A stretch of 9,825 bases of DNA from Bordetella parapertussis. Its GTDB lineage: Bacteria; Pseudomonadota; Gammaproteobacteria; Burkholderiales; SG8-41. Below are positions 1-4,795 of the stretch, piece by piece. The stretch covers positions 1 to 9,825 of the forward strand of contig CAMBCD010000079.1 of the NCBI GenBank assembly GCA_945863085.1. The letters run 5' to 3'. The translations under genes and the position numbers were made by a program. The notes under the pieces are model-generated. The model made no database searches and had not been told where the DNA came from. It worked only from the letters and a program-made list of their open reading frames with translations. Each line of letters starts with the position of its first letter. Within the stretch, counting starts at the first letter, position 1.

Positions 1-611
1 CTTTCCGGCAGTTTCACCGGCGCACGCAGTTTTCCGAGCAGCACTGCCAGCCGCGCGCGGGCCGCGGCATAGGCGCCGGGTTTGCCCGGCTCGGCATAGA
101 CCACCAGCGACAGCTTGCCCGACAGGTTGTCGACGATGGCGATTTCCTCGGACACCAGCAGCAAAATGTCCGGTGTGCCCAGTTCATCGCGCTTGTTACT
201 CTTGGCGAGCCGCTTTTCGATGTAACGCACGGTGTCGTAGCCGAAATAACCGACCAGCCCGCCGCAAAAACGCGGCAAGCGCGGATCGGTCGCGACCTTG
301 AACCGCTTCAGGTAATTTTCGACGAAGGCCAGGGGGTCATCGGCTTCTTCGCGCAGCGTCTCGACACCGTCACGAACCTCGGTGCAGCCATGGTCACGCA
401 CTTCAATGCGGGTGCCGGCAGCGAGGCCAATGAAGGAATAACGTCCGAAGCGTTCGCCGCCGACCACCGATTCCAGCAGATAACTGTATGGCTGGTTGGC
501 GAGCTTCAGGTAAATCGACAGCGGCGTGTCGAGGTCGGCAAAGGTTTCGAGCACTACCGGCACGCGGTTATAGCCCGCGGCGGCGAGTCGATCGAATTCA
601 GATTCAGTCAT
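1..611 (-). CDS. trpE: Anthranilate synthase component I, N-terminal 203 residues (partial at window edge)
   Basis: TrpE converts chorismate and ammonia (from the TrpG glutaminase) to anthranilate, the first step of tryptophan synthesis, in the cytoplasm. Only the N-terminal domain is visible; the reading frame is open to base 1. Recognisable segments are SYLLESVVGGERFGRYSFIG at residues 43-62, containing the LLES element that in characterised TrpE proteins forms part of the tryptophan feedback site, and GGLVGYFGYDTVRYIE at 117-132, a conserved TrpE/PabB segment. The chorismate-binding catalytic domain lies outside the window. The ATG at 611 is preceded by GGAG (618-621) with a 6-base spacing, a good ribosome binding site. 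It lies 143 bases downstream of gph on the same strand, so it may be read through from rpe-gph or use its own promoter in the AT-rich gap. An intact LLES element suggests normal feedback control; this is inference. Confidence 0.96.
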   Translation of the reverse strand, partial: MTESEFDRLAAAGYNRVPVVLETFADLDTPLSIYLKLANQPYSYLLESVVGGERFGRYSFIGLAAGTRIEVRDHGCTEVRDGVETLREEADDPLAFVENYLKRFKVATDPRLPRFCGGLVGYFGYDTVRYIEKRLAKSNKRDELGTPDILLLVSEEIAIVDNLSGKLSLVVYAEPGKPGAYAAARARLAVLLGKLRAPVKLPE

Positions 612-671
612 GTCTTGCTCCACGAAATGAGGTCAGGTACGAAAACGGAACAGCAGTCCGGTAACGCGCGA

Positions 672-740
672 TCAGCAACGCCAATCGCGACGCCAGCGCC
701 AAGCGCCAGACACCGTTTCCAACCTCATCGGGAGCGACAT
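672..740 (-). other. Possible 22-residue Trp-containing leader ORF upstream of trpE (speculative)
   Basis: A short frame opens with ATG 15 bases after the gph stop codon and ends with TGA 60 bases before the trpE start. It encodes 22 residues with tryptophan at positions 14, 16 and 20. Downstream, at about 640-657 on the minus strand, CGGAC-TGCT-GTTCCG (one bulged base) can form a short hairpin followed by TTTT, as in a weak attenuator. Against it: no Shine-Dalgarno precedes either in-frame ATG, the hairpin is short, and TGG codons arise easily from the repeated TGGCG composition here. If a promoter lies at the adjacent TTTAAT element, the first ATG would be nearly leaderless. It is a candidate only. 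Confidence 0.2.
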
Positions 741-770
741 GATTAAAGACACGATTAAATCTTTTTAATC
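741..770. repeat. AT-rich GATTAAA repeats with a perfect 7-bp inverted repeat at the end of gph
   Basis: GATTAAA occurs at 741-747 and 753-759 as direct copies 12 bases apart, and its reverse complement TTTAATC at 764-770. The last two form a perfect 7-bp hairpin with loop TCTT, and the gph stop codon (755-757) sits inside it. On the minus strand the block reads TTGATT, 19 bases, then TTTAAT, resembling a sigma-70 promoter pair for trpE, though the spacing is long. The AT richness stands out from the GC-rich surroundings. It could be a gph 3' end, a trpE promoter or a regulator site; the sequence alone does not decide. Confidence 0.4.
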
Positions 771-1441
771 AAAGGGATACATTCAGTCAGCGCGCCTACT
801 ATAGCATCAACATCGAGGCTCTGCACAGCCAAGCCTTCGTTGTAGCCATAGGGCACACAGAATACCGGGCATCCTGCCGCGCGCGCCGCCTGCGCGTCAT
901 TCACCGAGTCCCCGACCATCAGCATGCGTTCGGGCGCCACACCGAACTCCGCGCCGGCATGCAGCAACTGCATGGGATCGGGTTTTTTGCGCGCCAGCGT
1001 ATCGCCGGAAATGGTCTGCGCAAAAAACGGGGCCATGCCCATGCGCTCCAGCAGCGGCAGCGTGAATGCGCCGGATTTGTTGGTGACACAGGCCAGCGGG
1101 AAACCGCCGGCACGGAATTGTTCCAAGCCTTCCATTACGCCGGGATATATCGTGGTGTAACGACCGTTGACCTCGGTATAAAAACGCTCGAACACCGGCA
1201 GTGCCTGCGCCATCGCCGCCGCATCGGCATGGCCGTCGATGTCGCGGGCCAGCGCGCGCTCGACCAGCCGCGGGATGCCCTTGCCGACGTAGTTGCGAAC
1301 GGTGTCCAGCGGCAGCGGCGCATGACCCAGCGCCTCCAGCATCAGGTTGGCCGCAGCGGCCAGATCGGGGATGGTATCGAGCAGGGTGCCGTCGAGATCA
1401 ATCATCACGGCCTGCACGGCGATCGGAAACGTTTTTTTCAT
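755..1441 (-). CDS. gph: Phosphoglycolate phosphatase (HAD superfamily)
   Basis: Gph hydrolyses 2-phosphoglycolate to glycolate, clearing the product of Rubisco oxygenation and of DNA 3'-end repair. The 228-residue protein has the HAD signatures in order: motif I IDLDGTLLD (nucleophile D15, acid/base D17), motif II VTNKS (T120), motif III RKKPDP (K152/K153) and motif IV VGDSVND (D178, D182). A helical cap domain occupies roughly residues 25-95. It follows rpe after 58 bases, the usual pairing, and precedes trpE. The frame stays open far upstream into rpe, so the start is uncertain. I chose the ATG at 1441 because the HAD motif then falls at residue 15 as in the family, but it lacks a clear Shine-Dalgarno. 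Upstream candidates are ATG 1471, TTG 1480 (AAGG seven bases ahead) and ATG 1486. Confidence 0.95.
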   Translation of the reverse strand: MKKTFPIAVQAVMIDLDGTLLDTIPDLAAAANLMLEALGHAPLPLDTVRNYVGKGIPRLVERALARDIDGHADAAAMAQALPVFERFYTEVNGRYTTIYPGVMEGLEQFRAGGFPLACVTNKSGAFTLPLLERMGMAPFFAQTISGDTLARKKPDPMQLLHAGAEFGVAPERMLMVGDSVNDAQAARAAGCPVFCVPYGYNEGLAVQSLDVDAIVGALTECIPLIKKI

Positions 1442-1499
1442 GTTTGCAGAAACGGGGACGGCGCGGCCCATCGACCGCAACACCATACCTTCAGGAAGT

Positions 1500-2162
1500 T
1501 CAGGATTTGGCGAGCGCTGCGCGCATCGCTGCGATGGTGGCTTTGTAGTCTTTCGTACCAAATATCGCAGAGCCCGCGACAAAAGTATCCGCGCCGGCTT
1601 TGGCGATTTCCGCGATGTTGTCGGTTTTGACGCCGCCATCCACTTCCAGCCAGATGTCGCGGCCGCTCTGATCGATACGTTTGCGCGCTGCCGCGAGTTT
1701 GGCCAGCGCGCCCGGGATGAACGCCTGTCCGCCGAACCCGGGATTCACCGACATGATCAGCACCAGGTCGATCTTGTCGAGCACGTGGTCGAGGTAGTCC
1801 AGGGGCGTCGCCGGATTGAACACCAGCCCGGCCTTGCAGCCGTGCTCCTTGATCAGGCCGATGGTGCGATCGATGTGTTCGGAGGCTTCCGGGTGGAAGG
1901 AAATGATGTTGGCGCCGGCCTTGGCGAAATCCGGCACGATGCGGTCCACCGGTTTCACCATCAGGTGCACATCGATCGGCACCTTGACCAGCGGACGGAT
2001 GGCCTGACACACCAGCGGCCCGATGGTCAGGTTGGGCACGTAGTGGTTGTCCATCACGTCAAAATGGATCAGGTCGGCGCCGGCGGCGACCACCGCCTGC
2101 ACTTCCTCGCCGAGGCGGGCAAAGTCGGCGGACAGGATGCTGGGCGCGAGACGATGGGTCAT
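1500..2162 (-). CDS. rpe: Ribulose-phosphate 3-epimerase
   Basis: Rpe interconverts D-ribulose 5-phosphate and D-xylulose 5-phosphate in the pentose phosphate pathway and Calvin cycle. The 220-residue length is typical of the family. Hallmarks of the TIM barrel are visible: [10 protein letters not shown] (residues 5-14), [18 protein letters not shown] (32-49) with metal ligands H33 and D35, VHLMV (65-69) with H66, [10 protein letters not shown] (137-146) and LEVDGGV (172-178) with D175. D35 and D175 are the expected acid/base pair. VAGSAIFG (195-202) is the phosphate-binding loop. It is the first gene of the leftward rpe-gph(-trpE) run and diverges from apaG. The ATG at 2162 is preceded by a weak GGA seven bases upstream. 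Confidence 0.98.
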   Translation of the reverse strand: MTHRLAPSILSADFARLGEEVQAVVAAGADLIHFDVMDNHYVPNLTIGPLVCQAIRPLVKVPIDVHLMVKPVDRIVPDFAKAGANIISFHPEASEHIDRTIGLIKEHGCKAGLVFNPATPLDYLDHVLDKIDLVLIMSVNPGFGGQAFIPGALAKLAAARKRIDQSGRDIWLEVDGGVKTDNIAEIAKAGADTFVAGSAIFGTKDYKATIAAMRAALAKS

Positions 2163-2189
2163 GACGTAATCCGGGTGAGTGACCCGATA

Positions 2190-2219
2190 ATTCTACCCGT
2201 TCCCGCCAGCGGCAGTCAT
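2190..2219 (-). promoter_or_regulatory. Candidate sigma-70-like promoter for rpe-gph
   Basis: Read on the minus strand, TAGAAT (2190-2195) matches the TATAAT -10 consensus at 5 of 6 positions, and ATGACT (2214-2219) matches the TTGACA -35 at 4 of 6, with an 18-base spacer. Transcription would start about 20 bases before the rpe ATG. A CGGGT-gagtg-ACCCG inverted repeat (2172-2186) lies between the -10 and the start codon and would form a small hairpin in the 5' leader. Short consensus matches like these can occur by chance. Confidence 0.35.
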
Positions 2220-2233
2220 GCGGAACTTCCGCA
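2219..2233. promoter_or_regulatory. Perfect 15-bp palindrome between rpe and apaG (operator-like)
   Basis: TGCGGAA-C-TTCCGCA is a perfect 7-bp inverted repeat around one central base. It lies in the 99-bp divergent region, overlapping the upstream edge of the proposed rpe -35 element and ending 28 bases before the apaG start. Symmetry and position suit a dimeric regulator acting on one or both directions. I do not recognise the motif as the site of a specific regulator. Confidence 0.4.
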
Positions 2234-2261
2234 GGCGCGCCGCGGATGCGAGAATACGGCC

Positions 2262-2642
2262 ATGACCGAACATAAATATCAGATCACCGTCGCGCCGCGC
2301 GCGACCTACATCGCGGAACAATCCGATGCCGACGCCGATCGTTACGCGTTTGCCTACACCATCACCATCACCAACACCGGCGAAGTGCCGGCGCAACTGC
2401 TGAGCCGTCACTGGATCATCACCGACGCCAACAACATGGTGCAGGAAGTCAAAGGCCAGGGCGTGGTCGGGGCCCAGCCGAAGCTGAAGCCTGGCGAAAG
2501 TTTTGAATACACCAGCGGCTCGGTGATGACAACACCGGTGGGCACGATGCGCGGCACCTACCAGATGGTCGCCGAGGACGGCACGCGTTTCGACGCAACC
2601 ATCCCCGAATTCACGCTGTCCGCGCCGCGCGTACTGCACTAA
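2262..2642 (+). CDS. apaG: ApaG domain protein (Co2+/Mg2+ efflux protein family name)
   Basis: The 126-residue product is a textbook ApaG (DUF525), a small fibronectin-III-like beta-sandwich fold. Family signatures include YAFAYTITITNTG (28-40), AQLLSRHWIITDANN (44-58), VKGQGVVGAQPKLKPGESFEY (63-83; the block carries the Gly-rich G-x-G-V-V-G loop) and PVGTMRGTYQMV (92-103). The biochemical role is not firmly settled: the family has been linked to Co2+ resistance/Mg2+ efflux, and the same fold occurs in eukaryotic F-box and PDIP38 proteins. The ATG at 2262 matches the usual start (MTEHKYQITV). The same frame stays open upstream across the rpe antisense strand, but that part is not coding. The methyltransferase gene follows 15 bases after the stop, suggesting co-transcription. 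No strong Shine-Dalgarno is seen. Confidence 0.97.
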   Translation: MTEHKYQITVAPRATYIAEQSDADADRYAFAYTITITNTGEVPAQLLSRHWIITDANNMVQEVKGQGVVGAQPKLKPGESFEYTSGSVMTTPVGTMRGTYQMVAEDGTRFDATIPEFTLSAPRVLH

Positions 2643-2657
2643 CCAGTCACCGCGGGC

Positions 2658-3395
2658 ATGTCCCTCCGCACCAGTTACACGCTGATCGCACCGTTTTATG
2701 ACTGGCTGATCGGCCCGGCACTCGGCCGGGTGCGGGCCAAAAGCCTCGCGCGCCTGCCCCGCTCCGGTGGTGCGCACATCCTGCTCAACGGCATCGGCAC
2801 CGGACTCGATCTGCCGCTGTTGCCCGCGGCGCATCGCTACACTGCGCTCGACCTGACGCGGGCCATGCTGCAAAAAGCGCTGCCGCGCGGCAGTCACCTC
2901 GATCTGCAATGGGCGCAAGGCGACAGCCAGCGGCTGCCGTTTCGCAGCGAGACTTTTGATCATGTATTGCTGCACCTGATCCTCGCCATCGTGCCGGACA
3001 CCCGAGCAGCGCTGCGTGAAGCAGCGCGCGTGGTCAAGGTTGGCGGACGGCTGTTCGTGCTCGACAAATTCCTGCGCCAGGGTGAGGCCGCATGGCTGCG
3101 GCGGATGATCAATCCGCTGGCGCAGCAGATTGCCACCCGCACCAATGTCGTATTCGAGGAGGCGCTGGCCGGAGTAAGCGAACTGCGGGTCATTGCCGAC
3201 GAACCCGCAATGGCGGGAGGCTGGTTCCGGATGATTACTCTGGAGAAAACCGCGGTTCAGGGCTTGCCGGATTCATCGGCATCGTCATCGTCGCGGCGCG
3301 GCCAGGTCAGCCAGACGATACCGCCCAGCAAGGCCACGGCCACCGCGGCCTCAATCAGGTACCACATCAATCCGCTCATTGCGTCTGCTCTGTAA
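2658..3395 (+). CDS. Class I SAM-dependent methyltransferase (UbiE-like), substrate unknown
   Basis: Residues 1-197 form a complete Rossmann-fold methyltransferase: motif I ILLNGIGTGLDLPLLP (41-56, glycine loop G45-x-G-x-G49), acidic ribose-contact position D65 in YTALDL, GDSQRLPF (88-95), FDHVLLHLIL (100-109) and EAARVVKVGGRLFVLDKF (121-138). The YTLIAPFYDWLIGP start resembles UbiE/COQ5-type enzymes acting on small molecules; the substrate cannot be read from sequence. Motif I has Asn where family members usually have Glu or Asp before the glycines. The gene probably shares a transcript with apaG. Residues from about 198 to 245 are Ser/Thr/Ala-rich, unlike the rest, and lie antisense to a small ORF at 3257-3379. 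No stop occurs in any forward frame between residue 197 and 3395, so an ancestral stop may have been lost. The enzyme body is well supported; the tail may be non-functional. Confidence 0.85.
   Translation: MSLRTSYTLIAPFYDWLIGPALGRVRAKSLARLPRSGGAHILLNGIGTGLDLPLLPAAHRYTALDLTRAMLQKALPRGSHLDLQWAQGDSQRLPFRSETFDHVLLHLILAIVPDTRAALREAARVVKVGGRLFVLDKFLRQGEAAWLRRMINPLAQQIATRTNVVFEEALAGVSELRVIADEPAMAGGWFRMITLEKTAVQGLPDSSASSSSRRGQVSQTIPPSKATATAASIRYHINPLIASAL
3257..3379 (-). CDS. Small single-pass membrane protein with acidic C-terminus (40 residues), hypothetical
   Basis: This ORF encodes 40 residues from ATG 3379 to TGA 3257. Residues about 5-26 are strongly hydrophobic (YLIEAAVAVALLGGIVWLTW) and form one predicted transmembrane helix. 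A PRR stop-transfer motif (27-29) and an acidic DDDDADE tail (30-36) follow, suggesting that PRR lies on the cytoplasmic side. Codons are almost all G- or C-ending, as in neighbouring real genes, and the protein architecture is unlikely by chance. It lies entirely antisense to the C-terminal tail of the methyltransferase gene and diverges from mltA across 89 bases. I do not recognise a named family and cannot assign a function. No strong Shine-Dalgarno precedes the ATG. Alternative explanation: a fortuitous hydrophobic ORF. Confidence 0.6.
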   Translation of the reverse strand: MSGLMWYLIEAAVAVALLGGIVWLTWPRRDDDDADESGKP

Positions 3396-3396
3396 A

Positions 3397-3425
3397 TTGA
3401 CCATGCATAACTTCGACTCTAACAA
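3397..3425 (+). promoter_or_regulatory. Candidate promoter for mltA
   Basis: TTGACC (3397-3402) matches the -35 consensus at 5 of 6 positions. Possible -10 elements are TCTAAC at 3418-3423 (4 of 6, spacer 15) and TAACAA at 3420-3425 (3 of 6, spacer 17), so the -10 is weak. If real, transcription starts near 3430, downstream of the alternative mltA ATGs at 3379 and 3403, which supports the start at 3469. Confidence 0.35.
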
Positions 3426-3456
3426 ATTCCCGCTGCGCAGTTTGCCACCGCCCTCC

Positions 3457-3462
3457 AAGGGA
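3457..3462 (+). promoter_or_regulatory. Ribosome binding site deciding the mltA start
   Basis: AAGGGA lies six bases before the ATG at 3469, an optimal Shine-Dalgarno. The in-frame ATGs at 3379 and 3403 have no comparable element, so 3469 is preferred. Confidence 0.65.
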
Positions 3463-3468
3463 ACGTCC

Positions 3469-4695
3469 ATGTGGCTGGCCGCCCTGCTCGTGACCCTGGC
3501 GATGACGGCCTGCCGCTCGACACCGGAAAAACCTGTCGAAGCGCCCCCCCCGGTACTGACCCCGGCCCCGGCACAACCGGCGCTGCTGCCGGAACCCGCG
3601 CCTGCAGTCACGCCGGCGCCAGCCACGCCAGCACTCTCCGGGGCGCATCTGCGCCGCGGTCACTGGACGGATCTGCCCGGCTGGCGCGACGATGATCCGG
3701 CCGCAGCCTGGGAAGCCTTGCTGGCAAGTTGCGGCGCCCTGAAGACGCAGGAGGCGTGGCGTGCAGTCTGCTCCACTGCGCTGGCCACACCCCGCCCCGA
3801 CCGTGAGCGCGCCCGACGCTTTTTCGAATTGAACTTCCTGCCTTACCAGTTACGTCAATCCGACGGCGGTGTCGAAGGCTTAGCCACCGGTTATTACGAA
3901 CCGCTGCTGCGCGGCAGCCGCAAACCGTCGGCGCGTTACCGTTATCCGGTATACGGCACACCCGACGACCTGATCAGCGTCGACCTGCCGGCCTTCAGCA
4001 TCGAAGCGCGCGAATCACGGTTGCGTGCGCGGCTGGACGGCAAACGCGTGGTGCCGTACTTCGATCGCGCACAGATCGAAGCCGGTGCAGCATCGCTGCG
4101 CGGACGGGAAATCGCCTGGGTCGACGATCCGGTGGAACTGTTTTTCCTGCAGATCCAGGGCTCGGGCCGCCTTGATCTCGACGGTGGCGGCGTGATGCGC
4201 CTGGGTTTCGCCGACCACAACGGGCATCCCTATCGCTCCATCGGCCGCCTGCTGATTGACCGCGGCGAACTGCCGGCGGAGCGTGCATCAATGCAGGGCA
4301 TCAAGGCCTGGGCACAGCAGAATCCGGACAAGCTGCGCGAAGTGCTCGATTACAACCCGCGCTACATTTTTTTCCGCGAATTGCCGGCTGGCTTGAGCGG
4401 GCCATTGGGTGCGCTGGGGGTTCCGCTGACCGCGCGCCGTTCGATTGCCGTCGATCCGCGTTTTGTGCCGCTGGGTGCGCCGGTGTTTCTCGCCACCACA
4501 TGGCCGCTCAGCAGCAGGCCGCTGCAGCAGCTGATGCTCGCCCAGGACACCGGCTCGGCCATCCGCGGCGCGGTGCGCGCCGATTTTTTCTGGGGTTACG
4601 GTGATGAAGCAGGGCGCGAAGCGGGGCGCATGAAACAGGCATTGCGGATGTGGGTGCTGTTGCCCCAGGGTTATCCGGTCGCGGCGGCAGAGTAG
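3469..4695 (+). CDS. mltA: Membrane-bound lytic murein transglycosylase A (lipoprotein)
   Basis: MltA cleaves the MurNAc-GlcNAc bond of peptidoglycan, forming 1,6-anhydro-muropeptides, while anchored in the outer membrane. The 408-residue product begins with a short hydrophobic signal (MWLAALLVTLAMTAC) and probable lipidation at C15, although the n-region lacks positive charge; the longer start at 3403 would add several basic residues. A Pro/Ala-rich linker with repeated PAPA units spans about residues 20-57. The MltA domain follows: ATGYYEP (139-145), DPVELFFLQIQGSGRL (220-235) and GFADHNGHPYRSIGRLLIDRG (246-266). The C-terminal 3D domain contains AVDPRFVPLGAPVF (327-340), AQDTGSAIRGAVRADFFWG (358-376) and conserved aspartates D329, D360 and D372; the Asp of the QDTG motif is the expected catalytic acid. 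The motif reads QDTGS where QDTGG is more common. Start chosen from AAGGGA at 3457-3462. A C8 tract (3544-3551) lies in the linker. Confidence 0.96.
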   Translation: MWLAALLVTLAMTACRSTPEKPVEAPPPVLTPAPAQPALLPEPAPAVTPAPATPALSGAHLRRGHWTDLPGWRDDDPAAAWEALLASCGALKTQEAWRAVCSTALATPRPDRERARRFFELNFLPYQLRQSDGGVEGLATGYYEPLLRGSRKPSARYRYPVYGTPDDLISVDLPAFSIEARESRLRARLDGKRVVPYFDRAQIEAGAASLRGREIAWVDDPVELFFLQIQGSGRLDLDGGGVMRLGFADHNGHPYRSIGRLLIDRGELPAERASMQGIKAWAQQNPDKLREVLDYNPRYIFFRELPAGLSGPLGALGVPLTARRSIAVDPRFVPLGAPVFLATTWPLSSRPLQQLMLAQDTGSAIRGAVRADFFWGYGDEAGREAGRMKQALRMWVLLPQGYPVAAAE

Positions 4696-4739
4696 CGCCG
4701 ATATCTGCTTAAAATAAGCGGCAAAGTAAGCGCCCGCCT

Positions 4740-4785
4740 ACAAAATAATTACTGTAACTATTTGTTTTTATTGAATTTTTTATGG
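4740..4785 (+). terminator. Weak AT-rich hairpin plus T-rich tract after mltA
   Basis: ACAAAATA (4740-4747) pairs with TATTTGT (4759-4765) apart from one bulged base. An inner TTAC-T-GTAA palindrome lies between them, and TTTTATTGAATTTTTTAT follows. This is a plausible but low-GC terminator for mltA, in the 100-bp convergent spacer before the cyclase gene end. A second hairpin, GCTTA-AAA-TAAGC (4707-4719), has no following T run. Confidence 0.3.
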
Positions 4786-4795
4786 CCTGTAGCAC

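Noticed and set aside
1442..1639. N-terminal extension of Gph to 294 residues
   Set aside because: It would overlap rpe by 140 bases and add a sequence unlike Gph N-termini. A modest extension (to 1471-1486) remains possible.
1347..2261. Upstream extension of the apaG frame to ATG 1347
   Set aside because: The extra 305 codons run antisense to rpe and gph and resemble no protein; ApaG normally starts at the ATG at 2262.
2193..2975. Minus-strand ORF of 260 codons across apaG and the methyltransferase
   Set aside because: It is antisense to two genes with clear family motifs, with Arg/Gly/Asp-rich shadow composition and no domain seen.
4707..4719. GCTTA-AAA-TAAGC hairpin after mltA as a terminator
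   Set aside because: No T run follows on either strand and the stem is short.
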